From Pseudomonas sp. P5_109 (GTDB taxonomy: Bacteria; Pseudomonadota; Gammaproteobacteria; Pseudomonadales; Pseudomonadaceae), in NCBI RefSeq assembly GCF_034009455.1, contig NZ_CP125380.1:716001-780000 (forward strand): DNA of 64,000 nt, read 5' to 3'. The position numbers were made by a program, and so were the translations under genes. Below the pieces are notes generated by a model that saw only the letters and a program-made list of their open reading frames with translations, was not told the DNA's origin and did no database searches. Each line of letters starts with the position of its first letter. Positions within the stretch are counted from its first letter, which is position 1. Below, in pieces: positions 27,876 to 35,819 of the stretch.

Positions 27876-29062
27876 TGTGCACCCCTCAAGCGGTTGAACC
27901 AGCCGGTCTTGGGTTTGGCCAGGCCTTCGGAGTGCTTGGCCAGGCGCTCGCCGAGGGTGCGCAGGCCCTGGGTGAGGCCTTCGCGTGGGGCCAGTTCGAA
28001 CAAGGTCAGGCCCTGGTTCTTGGCGTTGAGCCGTACTTCCGGGCTGTAGGCGAGGGTGGCGATGATCTCCAGGCCGAACGTCTTGCCCAGGGTGTCGGAG
28101 TCCGGAGCGACGCTGCGCAGGTAGCGGTCCACGAGCAATTTGGCGTGATCGAGCTTCATGCCTTTTTCGCGCCAGAGATTGAGCACCGCGAGGTTGCGGC
28201 GGCAGTCGAGCACGTTTTGATCGGTGTACCACAGCAGTTTGTCGCAATGGCTGACGAAGGTACGCAACGCTTCGCTGTCCGGCTGCCCGGTGAGGTTCAC
28301 CACGATGTGCTGGAAGTGTTGGCGCAGGGCGCTGAGGAGCATGTACAACTCGGCGGCGCTGGTGTGTTCCAGCGGTTCATCGCCACTGGCGTAGGCGAGG
28401 ATGCGCAGCCCGGCTTCGCAACTGGTGAAGGCGCTGTCGATCAGCGTCGCGTCGAGGCGGCGCAAATGACGCAACGCATCGCCGAAATGAAACGAACTCT
28501 CCAGGCCGAGCAAAGCCAGGCTGTCCCCGCGAGGTAAACCAAGGTCCAGCAGCAGCGTGTGCTGACCGCTTTTTTGCACCACCTGCGCCATGTGCGTGGC
28601 CAGCAGCGCGCCGTCGGCACTGCTCTGCACGCCGTACAGTACGGTCAGGCGACCCAGGTGCGTGTTTGGCGCGACGGGGGGCAGGCGTTTGCTCAGGCGC
28701 CGCACCAGCCCCGCGACTTCACTGGAGCGTGAACCATAGGCCACGAAATCCCTGGCCCCGGCACGCATCGCATTCAATACGAGCTGGTTGTCCATGCCGT
28801 CGCCCAGCGCGACGATCGCCAACATCGGTTTGGCTTCCAGCGCGCCTTCGATCAACGCGCTCTGGGCCACCACGTGGTCGCGGTCCAGGCCGATGAACAC
28901 CAGGCTGGCGAACGTCACGTCCACCAGTGCCAACAGCTCGTCGAGGCTGCCGCCACCGGCACTGACCACCTGACCCAGGGGCGCCAGTGCGCCTTGCAAC
29001 CATTCCAGATCGGTGCTGTTGCGCGTAATCGCGAGGAAGGTTTGACTCAGGTTCTGGCTCAT
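27872..29062 (-). CDS. tadZ: Tad pilus localisation protein TadZ (CpaE-like)
   Basis: A 396-residue protein with an atypical receiver-like N-terminal domain (about 8-125) and a MinD/ParA-like C-terminal domain. At the place of the deviant Walker A loop the sequence reads LYGVQSSADGALLAT (142-156), with no P-loop lysine, so ATP binding is doubtful. LLLDLGLPRGDSLALLGLE matches the second MinD motif. It begins 26 bases after the rcpC stop; no secretin gene (rcpA) lies between, unlike P. aeruginosa. The ribosome site is weak. Confidence 0.87.
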   Translation of the reverse strand: MSQNLSQTFLAITRNSTDLEWLQGALAPLGQVVSAGGGSLDELLALVDVTFASLVFIGLDRDHVVAQSALIEGALEAKPMLAIVALGDGMDNQLVLNAMRAGARDFVAYGSRSSEVAGLVRRLSKRLPPVAPNTHLGRLTVLYGVQSSADGALLATHMAQVVQKSGQHTLLLDLGLPRGDSLALLGLESSFHFGDALRHLRRLDATLIDSAFTSCEAGLRILAYASGDEPLEHTSAAELYMLLSALRQHFQHIVVNLTGQPDSEALRTFVSHCDKLLWYTDQNVLDCRRNLAVLNLWREKGMKLDHAKLLVDRYLRSVAPDSDTLGKTFGLEIIATLAYSPEVRLNAKNQGLTLFELAPREGLTQGLRTLGERLAKHSEGLAKPKTGWFNRLRGAQ

Positions 29063-29088
29063 TGCGATAACCCGCTGTGGTGCTCGAT

Positions 29089-30033
29089 TCAGGGTGTTTG
29101 TTGAGTGATTTCATTGCCGCGAATGACTGCCACGCTGGTTTTGCGCGGCGCGGCGCCAGGACTGGCAGCGGGTTTGGGCGGCGCGGTCATGGCCAGTTGG
29201 CTGAATTGCAGTAACTCGCGGTTGGCATTGGCCAGGCTCGCGGCAGAATTGCTTTCACCGGCCCAGTAGTGCGCAAGGCGTTTTTCATCGGCGCTGCGCA
29301 CGGCCAGGCGCAACACGCCGGCCTGGGTCGCGAGCATCAGGCGGCTCACCAGTTGTTCAGGAACGGCGAGCAACACGGTGCGGGCCGTGGCGCGCGATTG
29401 ATCCTGTCTGAGCTGTTCATCGGCGCTGCGGGCCGGGCTGGAAGGCTGGCCGTCGTTGGTCAAACCCAACTGCTCGCCGACCCCGAGCACCCGCAAGGCC
29501 GGCACCACGAGTTGGGCCGTTGGCTGAGGATTGAGGGTGTCCATGCGCAGGAACAGCAGCACGTCGACATAGTCGCCGGGTGTCAGTTGCCCGCCGATAT
29601 TGATCACTTCGTCCACGGCGACCGCCAGGGCGCGCTCATCGGAGCGGATCATCCGCGACAGTTTGCTGCCGGCTTCGAAGCTTTCGTCGTTGAGCCAACT
29701 CCCGGCCGTCAGGGTGCGCCAGGGTGTGCGGCCAATCGCCTGGTCGAGGCTGGTCAGGCTGCCGGCCGGGACGGTGCGCAGTTTTTCCAGGGTGACATCG
29801 GCGGCGGTGATCGGCGCAAACGGCGCAACGTCGTTGACCAGCACGACCACGGGATGGCGGGTAGGGTCATCTGCCGGTACGGCCGCCTGTGTGTTGGCGA
29901 GCGGTGCACTGACTGTGGATTGGGCAACGGATTCGGGGACCGGTTGACGACTCAATGTGAGCCCCCAGTAACCGGTAATGATTGCACCGACCAGAAGCAA
30001 TCCGGCGAGGCCCAGGGTGACACGGCTGTTCAT
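29089..30033 (-). CDS. rcpC: Flp pilus assembly protein RcpC (CpaB)
   Basis: A 314-residue protein with an N-terminal membrane helix (LGLAGLLLVGAIITGYWGLTL) and a periplasmic SAF/CpaB domain. Typical elements are VLVNDVAPFAPITAADVTLE and IRSDERALAVAVDEVINIGGQLTPGDYVDVLL. The C-terminus ends with the CpaB-like VAVIRGNE. The ATG at 30033 has GGGAGAG upstream; the in-frame start at 30093 is weaker. First gene of the tad operon, divergent from flp. CpaB proteins normally work with the RcpA secretin, which is not encoded here. Confidence 0.9.
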   Translation of the reverse strand: MNSRVTLGLAGLLLVGAIITGYWGLTLSRQPVPESVAQSTVSAPLANTQAAVPADDPTRHPVVVLVNDVAPFAPITAADVTLEKLRTVPAGSLTSLDQAIGRTPWRTLTAGSWLNDESFEAGSKLSRMIRSDERALAVAVDEVINIGGQLTPGDYVDVLLFLRMDTLNPQPTAQLVVPALRVLGVGEQLGLTNDGQPSSPARSADEQLRQDQSRATARTVLLAVPEQLVSRLMLATQAGVLRLAVRSADEKRLAHYWAGESNSAASLANANRELLQFSQLAMTAPPKPAASPGAAPRKTSVAVIRGNEITQQTP

Positions 30034-30357
30034 GTAGGCTCTCCCTTTCCTGCTGCGCAAAACCCCGTCATATCTAACGAGACAACTTCGCAATCAGGCA
30101 GCTATGAACATGGAACTATTTCGCTATTTGACCGTAGCGCAGGTAGAGCGAAATGCCATTAGTGCAGGGGAAATATCTAACGAAAGTGCAAAGTTGCGCT
30201 GAAATGACCTGTTTTTTGACGTCAACGAAACGGTTAATACTTTCGTGTTAATGCGTATTTACAGTTGTTGGGGCGGGGAATGCCGACAATGCTGGTGCTG
30301 GCACTGGGGAATCATGTTGCGTCCGTGCAACACCCGTCGTCGTCCAGGAGAAATGCC
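30034..30357. promoter_or_regulatory. Divergent regulatory region, rcpC operon / flp
   Basis: A 324-base space that must hold both pilus promoters. An 11-bp direct repeat, ATATCTAACGA, occurs at 30070-30080 and 30173-30183. A 10-bp palindrome, TTGACGTCAA, lies at 30216-30225, just before TTAATAC, which could be a -10 element for flp. These are candidate sites for PprB or another activator; none is proven. The region is AT-richer than its surroundings. Confidence 0.5.
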
Positions 30358-30567
30358 ATGTCTTTTTCCAAGCTTGTTCAGAAGGTCAAATCCGAAATCG
30401 CTTTCTACAAAGGTCTGGTCAAGGATACCGAGGGTGCATCCGGTATCGAGTACGCGATTGTTGCCGGGATGGCGGCGGTTGTCCTGGTGACTTTCATGAC
30501 GCCTATTGCCGGAGCGGTAAAGGGGATTTTTGACATCATCAAGTTAAATCTGGTTCCGACGCCCTGA
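30358..30567 (+). CDS. flp: Flp type IVb pilin
   Basis: A 69-residue prepilin, the main Tad pilus subunit. Processing is expected after Gly26 in TEGASGIEYAIVAGM, placing Glu31 at +5 and Tyr32 next to it, the classical Flp motif. A single hydrophobic helix follows (AIVAGMAAVVLVTFM) and then a short C-terminus. The ATG at 30358 has CCAGGAGAA upstream; a longer in-frame start at 30265 would give an unusually long leader. FppA is the likely peptidase. Divergent from the tad operon. Confidence 0.93.
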   Translation: MSFSKLVQKVKSEIAFYKGLVKDTEGASGIEYAIVAGMAAVVLVTFMTPIAGAVKGIFDIIKLNLVPTP

Positions 30568-30632
30568 GTGCGGTGGCTGGCTGACTTGTCCGATCTCAAC
30601 GTTTGTGTCCAGTCCCTTGCAGGTGTTAGCTC

Positions 30633-31046
30633 ATGAACGCTCTCGCACAGCCGCGCCAACAACTGCTTCTGGTGGATGACGAAGAGGAGGCATTGCTTGA
30701 GTTGGCGGAGTTGCTGGAGGGTGAGGGGTTCAATTGTTTTACGGCCACTTCGGTCAAGCTCGCGCTGCAGCATCTGACCCGGCATCCTGATATCGCTTTG
30801 GTGATCACTGATTTGCGCATGCCGGAGGAGAGCGGGATGTCGTTGATCAAGCGTTTGCGCGAGCATACGTCGCGCCAGCATTTGCCGGTGATTGTGATGT
30901 CGGGGCATGCGGGCATGGATGATGTCAGTGACTTGTTGCGTTTGCAGGTGCTGGATCTTTTTCGCAAGCCGATTTATCACGTGCGGTTGTTGGAGACGCT
31001 GAATAATCTGTTTCCGCAGCCGCAGGTTTATCGGGTTACAGGTTGA
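30633..31046 (+). CDS. Stand-alone receiver-domain response regulator
   Basis: A 137-residue CheY-like protein made of one receiver domain: LLLVDDEEEALLELAELL with the acidic pair at Asp15/Asp16, phospho-acceptor Asp60 in VITDLRMPEESG, VIVMSGHAG for the Thr/Ser switch, and Lys in FRKPIYH. There is no output domain. It follows flp by 65 bases in the same direction, so it may share the flp transcript and tune the pilus system, perhaps with PprA. No cognate kinase is nearby apart from PprA. I do not recall this gene in the P. aeruginosa tad locus. Confidence 0.85.
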   Translation: MNALAQPRQQLLLVDDEEEALLELAELLEGEGFNCFTATSVKLALQHLTRHPDIALVITDLRMPEESGMSLIKRLREHTSRQHLPVIVMSGHAGMDDVSDLLRLQVLDLFRKPIYHVRLLETLNNLFPQPQVYRVTG

Positions 31047-31094
31047 GCCGTTGACTTGGCGGCCTCTGGGCCGACCATGTTGTGGTTGATTGAG

Positions 31095-31591
31095 TACATA
31101 TCCGTTTTTGCGGTAGCGGCCACTGGCGGTTTCGCCCTTACGGCGACTCACTTTTTTACAAGCGCCTAAAAAAGTAAGCAAAAAACGCTCGCCCCTGGCG
31201 TCCGGCCCCTCGCTAAGGCTCGGCGTTCCTTCGCTCCGGCATTCATCCGGGGGCATTGCCCTCCGGTCGGCTTCGCTTCGACCTACATGCAATGAGTTCG
31301 ACTGCGTCGAACGGCGCTGCGCGCCAGTCCCCGGATGAACACCTCCCCTCAGCCTCCCGAGGGGGCGGGTGAGTCAAGATCAAGAGCTGCAGGCGAGCTA
31401 ACGCTCGGCCTGATGAGTGGTGAGGAGCGTGGGTGTACGCCGCGCTGCCGTTACTCTTCTGTAGGAACTGGCTTGCCAGCGATGACGGCCTGCCAGCCAA
31501 CCTGTCTCTACCAAATGTACTCGGTCAAATTGTGGGAGCGGGCTTGCTCGCGAAGACGGCCTGCCAGCCGACCCATTTCTTGCAGATGTAC
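31095..31591 (+). repeat. ~497-bp dispersed repeat, right copy
   Basis: This copy is in direct orientation to 23626-24120. It shares the same internal blocks (CGCCCCTGGCGTCCGGCCCC, CTTCGCTTCGACCTACATGC, GAGCTGCAGGCGAGCTAACG) and the same REP-and-spacer end. The two copies enclose about 7.0 kb carrying the DUF6124 gene, tadC-B-A-Z, rcpC, flp and the receiver gene. Its last unit is the first unit of the tandem array at 31532. Confidence 0.85.
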
Positions 31592-32058
31592 TCAGTACCT
31601 GTGGGAGCGGGCTTGCCCGCGAAGGCGGCCTGCCAGCCAACCCATTTCTTGCAGATGCACTCAGTACCTGTGGGAGCGGGCTTGCTCGCGAAGACGGCCT
31701 GCCAGCCGACCCATTTCTTGCAGATGTACTCAGTACCTGTGGGAGCGGGCTTGCCCGCGAAGGCGGCCTGCCAGCCAACCCATTTCTTGCAGATGCACTC
31801 AGTACCTGTGGGAGCGGGCTTGCCCGCGAAGACGGCCTGCCAGCCAACCCATTTCTTGCAGATGTACTCAGTACCTGTGGGAGCGGGCTTGCCCGCGAAG
31901 ACGGCCTGCCTGCCAACCCATTTCTTGCAGATGCACTCAGTACCTGTGGGAGCGGGCTTGCCCGCGAAGGCGGCCTGCCAGCCAACCCATTTCTTGCAGA
32001 TGCACTCAGTACCTGTGGGAGCGGGCTTGCTCGCGAAGGCGGCCAGCCGGCCTGATTA
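31532..32058 (+). repeat. Tandem array of 69-bp REP-containing units
   Basis: Seven full 69-bp units start at 31532, 31601, 31670, 31739, 31808, 31877 and 31946; a partial eighth starts at 32015. Each begins with GTGGGAGCGGGCTTGC(C/T)CGC and continues with a spacer containing CCATTTCTTGCAGATG and ending CTCAGTACCT. Units 1-2 and 3-4 are identical as 138-bp pairs, showing stepwise duplication. Because 69 is divisible by three, long repetitive open frames appear on both strands; they are not genes. Confidence 0.93.
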
Positions 32059-32081
32059 TCTTGCTGTACATACCCGCCTTG

Positions 32082-32936
32082 TCAGGCCACCGGCTGCCAA
32101 TGCCCGACCATATGCTCCAGATCCCCGACACCCAGCAACTGAAAGTCCCCGCTCGTCCCCGGCGCACTGGCCAGCAAAGTCACTTCACTGGGCAACCGTA
32201 CCGGTTTCTTGAACTGCACTGCTATCTCGACATTCGCCGTCGGCAGATGCCCGGCCAGCGCAGCCAGCGTGCGTGCCTTGTTCCACAGGCCATGGGCGAT
32301 GGCGGTCGGGAAGCCGAAGAGTCGGGCGCTGGCCGCGCTGAGGTGGATCGGGTTGTAGTCGCCGGACACTTTGGCGTACTGCCGGCCGATGTCCGAGGGC
32401 GCTTTCCAGTGCTCGATTTCGCTCAAGGCCAGGTTGCTTGCCAGAGGCTCTTCGAGCGGTTCGCCCTCGAGTTTGACGCCGCGGCAGAGCATCCTGCTTT
32501 GTGCTTCCCACAATGGTCCCAACTGATCGTCGAGGGTGGTCAGTAGATCGAATGTCGCGCCCTTGGCGTGGGGTTGCAGGTTTTGCACCTGCACGCTGAC
32601 GCGCACCCGACTCACTCCGCCCATGGGGCGCACCACTCGAATGCGATTGCTCAGGTGAATCAGGCCCAGCAGCGGGAACGGGAAGTCCCTGGCCGTGAGC
32701 AGTTGCATCTGCAAGGCGAACCCGAGGATGTGTGGATAAGTCGGCGGCAGCAGGCCGTTGTCGGCGAAGCCACAGACCTTGCGATAAGCCGCCAGGCGCT
32801 TGGGGTCGACATCGACCCAGCAGCGCAAAGCCGAATCGGGCAGGGTGGTGCCGGTGATTTTGCGCCGTGTTGCGGCACGGGCGTACAGCCCCGGCAGACT
32901 GGGTTCGCGGTTGAGTGTGTGCCAGTCGGTGATCAT
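32082..32936 (-). CDS. MaoC-like (R)-specific enoyl hydratase / dehydratase
   Basis: A 284-residue protein with a degenerate N-terminal hot-dog half and a C-terminal MaoC domain. The hydratase motif is clear (YAKVSGDYNPIHLSAASARL, then AIAHGLWNKART), including the Asp-His pair. It probably hydrates or dehydrates enoyl/3-hydroxyacyl thioesters. It starts two bases after the reductase stop, so the reductase and hydratase form one leftward unit, and the divergent thiolase completes a beta-oxidation-like or polyketide-like set. Confidence 0.86.
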   Translation of the reverse strand: MITDWHTLNREPSLPGLYARAATRRKITGTTLPDSALRCWVDVDPKRLAAYRKVCGFADNGLLPPTYPHILGFALQMQLLTARDFPFPLLGLIHLSNRIRVVRPMGGVSRVRVSVQVQNLQPHAKGATFDLLTTLDDQLGPLWEAQSRMLCRGVKLEGEPLEEPLASNLALSEIEHWKAPSDIGRQYAKVSGDYNPIHLSAASARLFGFPTAIAHGLWNKARTLAALAGHLPTANVEIAVQFKKPVRLPSEVTLLASAPGTSGDFQLLGVGDLEHMVGHWQPVA

Positions 32937-32938
32937 CC

Positions 32939-34291
32939 TTAAGCCCCCAGAACGCTTTGCCCGCATACGCGCAATGCTTGCCCGGTGAAGGCGCCGGTGC
33001 CCGGTTGCGCGAGCCAGGCCACGGCTTCGGCGACATCTTGTGGCAGGCCGCCCTGGCCGAGGGAGCTCATGCGGCGTCCGGCTTCGCGCAGGCCGAAGGG
33101 AATGTGCGCGGTCATCTGCGTTTCGATGAAGCCCGGCGCCACGGCGTTGATACTGATGCCGCGCTCGGTGAGCAACGGCGCCCACGCCTGCGCCAGGCCA
33201 ATGAGCCCGGCCTTGCTCGCCGCGTAATTGGTTTGCCCGCGATTGCCGGCAATGCCGCTGATGGACGCCAGCAGGATCACCCGGCCGTTGTCGTGCAGGG
33301 CGCCGCTGTCGAGCAGGGCCTTGGTCAGCACTTGCGGTGCATTGAGGTTGACCGCCAGCACCGCGTCCCAGAATTCCGGGGTCATGTTGGCCAGGGTTTT
33401 ATCCCGCGTGATTCCAGCGTTGTGCACCAGGATGTCGAGGCCGTCGGGCAACTGTTCGACCAACTGCGCGGCGGCGTCTTCGGCGCAGATGTCGAGGGTG
33501 ATGCTACGCCCGCCGAGGCGCGCGGCGAGGGCTTCGAGATCGGTTTTGGCTGGTGGCACGTCGAGCAGGATGACGTCGGCACCGTCACGGGCCAGGGTTT
33601 CGGCGATGGCGGCACCGATGCCCCGCGCCGCGCCAGTGACCAGTGCCTTGCGCCCGGCGAGCGGGCGTGTCCAGTCGGTGACGGGCGTCGAACACGGATT
33701 CAAGCGAATGACTTGCCCGGACACGAAGGCGCTTTTGGGCGAGAGGAAAAACCGCAGCGGGCCTTCCAGCTGCGCCTCGGCACCTTCGCCGACGTAGATC
33801 AATTGCAGGGTGCCTCCGCTGCGCAACTCCTTGGCTAGCGAACGGCTGAAACCTTCCAGGGCTCGTTGCGCGCTGGCGGCGAACGGGTCGCGCAGGGTTT
33901 GCGGATCGCGTCCGAGAATCACCAGGTGCGCGCAGTGATCGAGATTCTTCATCAGTGGCTGGAAAAATTCGCGCAGCTGCTTGAGCTGATCGGTATGCAG
34001 CAGATCACTGGCATCGAACACCACGGCCTTGAGTTTCGGTCCATGGCCGGGAATCCACGCGGTGGCTATCGATGGCTCGGTGCCGTAGCTGTAGATCGCG
34101 TCGGTCAGGCGGTTGGCGAAGGCACTGACGTGTTCGACCAACGGCCCGCCGCCGATCAGCAGCGCACCTTCCACGGGCCGCAGCCGGCCTGCTTGCCAGC
34201 GCTCCAGCCGGGTCGGCGCCGGCAACCCCAGGGCGCCCACCAGACGATGGCCGATGGACGAATTGGCGAAGTCGATATAGCGGTCAGACAT
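32939..34291 (-). CDS. 3-oxoacyl-ACP reductase, high-molecular-weight FabG type
   Basis: A 450-residue two-domain SDR. The N-terminal ~200 residues are a flavodoxin-like, non-catalytic half (ALLIGGGPLVEHVSAFANRL). The C-terminal SDR domain has the NAD(P) motif TGAARGIGAAIAETLA, NAG in LVHNAGITRD, and the catalytic Ser/Tyr/Lys (ASISG, then YAASK). This layout matches FabG4-type reductases (PA4786 in P. aeruginosa, from memory). It is the first gene of a two-gene unit with the MaoC-like hydratase. Confidence 0.9.
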   Translation of the reverse strand: MSDRYIDFANSSIGHRLVGALGLPAPTRLERWQAGRLRPVEGALLIGGGPLVEHVSAFANRLTDAIYSYGTEPSIATAWIPGHGPKLKAVVFDASDLLHTDQLKQLREFFQPLMKNLDHCAHLVILGRDPQTLRDPFAASAQRALEGFSRSLAKELRSGGTLQLIYVGEGAEAQLEGPLRFFLSPKSAFVSGQVIRLNPCSTPVTDWTRPLAGRKALVTGAARGIGAAIAETLARDGADVILLDVPPAKTDLEALAARLGGRSITLDICAEDAAAQLVEQLPDGLDILVHNAGITRDKTLANMTPEFWDAVLAVNLNAPQVLTKALLDSGALHDNGRVILLASISGIAGNRGQTNYAASKAGLIGLAQAWAPLLTERGISINAVAPGFIETQMTAHIPFGLREAGRRMSSLGQGGLPQDVAEAVAWLAQPGTGAFTGQALRVCGQSVLGA

Positions 34292-34383
34292 GGAACGCGC
34301 TCCGAAAGCTGGGGTTCAAAGTGTGGACCATGAATGGCGATCAGTCGTTCGATCCACGAGATAAGGCCTACGCTTGGTTACAT

Positions 34384-34488
34384 TGTAGGAGCGAGCTTGT
34401 TCCGGGCGGCGTTCCGACGATGGCGGTGTATCAGCCAGCATCGATGTTGAATGAGCAGGCCCCTTCGCGAGCAAGCCCGCTCCCACAA
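34384..34488. repeat. REP doublet, left unit degenerate
   Basis: The left unit (TGTAGGAGCGAGCTTGTTCC) has lost stem complementarity; the right inverted unit (CGCGAGCAAGCCCGCTCCCA) is intact. It lies between the divergent reductase and thiolase genes. Confidence 0.65.
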
Positions 34489-34529
34489 GGGGATGGTGTT
34501 GAAATCAGATAATTTGTCAGGAGCCTTTC

Positions 34530-35807
34530 ATGACCCAGCTGCGCCGTGTCGCGATCATCGGCGGTAACCGGATTCCCTTCGCCCGTTCCAACGGCCCCTA
34601 CGCCACGGCCAGTAACCAGGTGATGCTCACCGCCGCCCTCGAAGGCCTGATCGAACGTTACAACCTGCACGGCCAGCGCATTGGCGAAGTGGTCGCCGGG
34701 GCCGTGCTCAAGTTGTCGCGGGACATGAACCTGACACGCGAGTGCGTACTCGGTTCGCGACTGTCGCCCGCCACCCCGGCCTATGACATCCAGCAGGCCT
34801 GCGGCACCGGGCTGGAGGCGGCGTTGCTGGTGGCGAACAAGATTGCCCTGGGCCAGATCGACTGCGGCATTGCCGGTGGCGTGGACACCACCTCGGATGC
34901 GCCGATCAGTGTCAGTGAGGGCCTGCGCAAAATTCTCCTGCAAGCCAATCGCGCGAAAACCACCGGCGACAAACTGAAAACCTTCCTGCAATTGCGCCCC
35001 AAGCATTTGATCCCCGAATTCCCGCGCAACGGCGAGCCGCGTACGGGGTTATCCATGGGCCAGCATTGCGAGCTGATGGCCCAGACCTGGAACATCCCTC
35101 GCCAGGCTCAGGATCAACTGGCGCTTGAGAGCCATCAGAAACTGGCTGCGTCCTACGCCGAGGGCTGGCACAACGACCTGATGACACCGTTCCTGGGACT
35201 GACCCGCGACAACAACCTGCGCCCGGACTCCACACTGGAAAAGCTCGCCGCGCTCAAGCCGGCCTATGAGAAAAGCGCCAAGGGCACCCTGACCGCAGGC
35301 AACTCCACACCGCTGACCGATGGCGCGTCACTGGTGCTGCTGGGCAGCGAGGAATGGGCCAAGGCACGCGGCTTGCCGATTCTGGCCTACTGGCGTGACG
35401 GCGAGGCGGCGGCGGTGGATTTCGTCAACGGCGCCGAAGGGCTGTTGATGGCGCCGGTCTACGCCGTGCCGCGTTTGCTCGCGCGCAATGGCCTGACCTT
35501 GCAGGACTTCGACTACTACGAAATCCACGAAGCCTTCGCCGCGCAGGTGCTGTGTACGTTGAAGGCCTGGGAAGATCCGGAGTACTGCAAAAGCCGTCTT
35601 GGTCTCGATGCGCCGTTGGGCTCGATCGACCGCAGCAAGCTCAACGTCAAGGGCAGTTCACTGGCGGCCGGGCATCCGTTTGCCGCCACGGGTGGGCGCA
35701 TTGTCGCCAACCTGGCGAAGCTGCTGGATACGGCGGGCAAGGGGCGGGGGCTGATTTCGATCTGTGCGGCGGGTGGGCAGGGTGTGACGGCCATCATCGA
35801 GCGCTAG
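34530..35807 (+). CDS. Acetyl-CoA C-acetyltransferase (FadI-like thiolase)
   Basis: A 425-residue thiolase. The acyl-enzyme cysteine lies in DIQQACGTGLEAAL. The other signatures are YEIHEAFAAQVLCTLKAW, AAGHPFAATGGRI and the final SICAAGGQGVTAII with the second active-site Cys. Length and the internal insert place it near the FadI/AtoB-like group. AGGAGCC lies before the ATG. It diverges from the FabG-MaoC unit, an arrangement that resembles PA4785/PA4786. It could cleave or form 3-ketoacyl-CoA; direction cannot be told. Confidence 0.92.
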   Translation: MTQLRRVAIIGGNRIPFARSNGPYATASNQVMLTAALEGLIERYNLHGQRIGEVVAGAVLKLSRDMNLTRECVLGSRLSPATPAYDIQQACGTGLEAALLVANKIALGQIDCGIAGGVDTTSDAPISVSEGLRKILLQANRAKTTGDKLKTFLQLRPKHLIPEFPRNGEPRTGLSMGQHCELMAQTWNIPRQAQDQLALESHQKLAASYAEGWHNDLMTPFLGLTRDNNLRPDSTLEKLAALKPAYEKSAKGTLTAGNSTPLTDGASLVLLGSEEWAKARGLPILAYWRDGEAAAVDFVNGAEGLLMAPVYAVPRLLARNGLTLQDFDYYEIHEAFAAQVLCTLKAWEDPEYCKSRLGLDAPLGSIDRSKLNVKGSSLAAGHPFAATGGRIVANLAKLLDTAGKGRGLISICAAGGQGVTAIIER

Positions 35808-35819
35808 GCAGAAAACACT

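Noticed and set aside
26595..28247. Longer TadA start reaching into tadZ
   Set aside because: The extra N-terminal residues are Arg/Pro-rich shadow sequence; the ATG at 27875 with the ATGA overlap gives the normal family start.
30287..30322. Possible sigma-54 promoter before flp (TGGCAC..TTGC)
   Set aside because: The spacing between the GG and GC elements is too long for the -24/-12 class.
30405..31292. Antisense frame of 295 codons over the receiver gene and the dispersed repeat
   Set aside because: It runs antisense to flp and the receiver gene and through the repeat; the same peptide string arises from the left repeat copy, as expected for a spurious frame.
31532..32058. Possible CRISPR array
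   Set aside because: The whole 69-bp unit is repeated, including the part that would be the spacer. There are no variable spacers and no cas genes.
31335..32546. Long open frames of 200-400 codons on both strands across the tandem array
   Set aside because: They exist only because 69 is a multiple of three and the repeat lacks stops; the peptide is a 23-residue repeat of REP sequence, with no ribosome site and no sensible domain.
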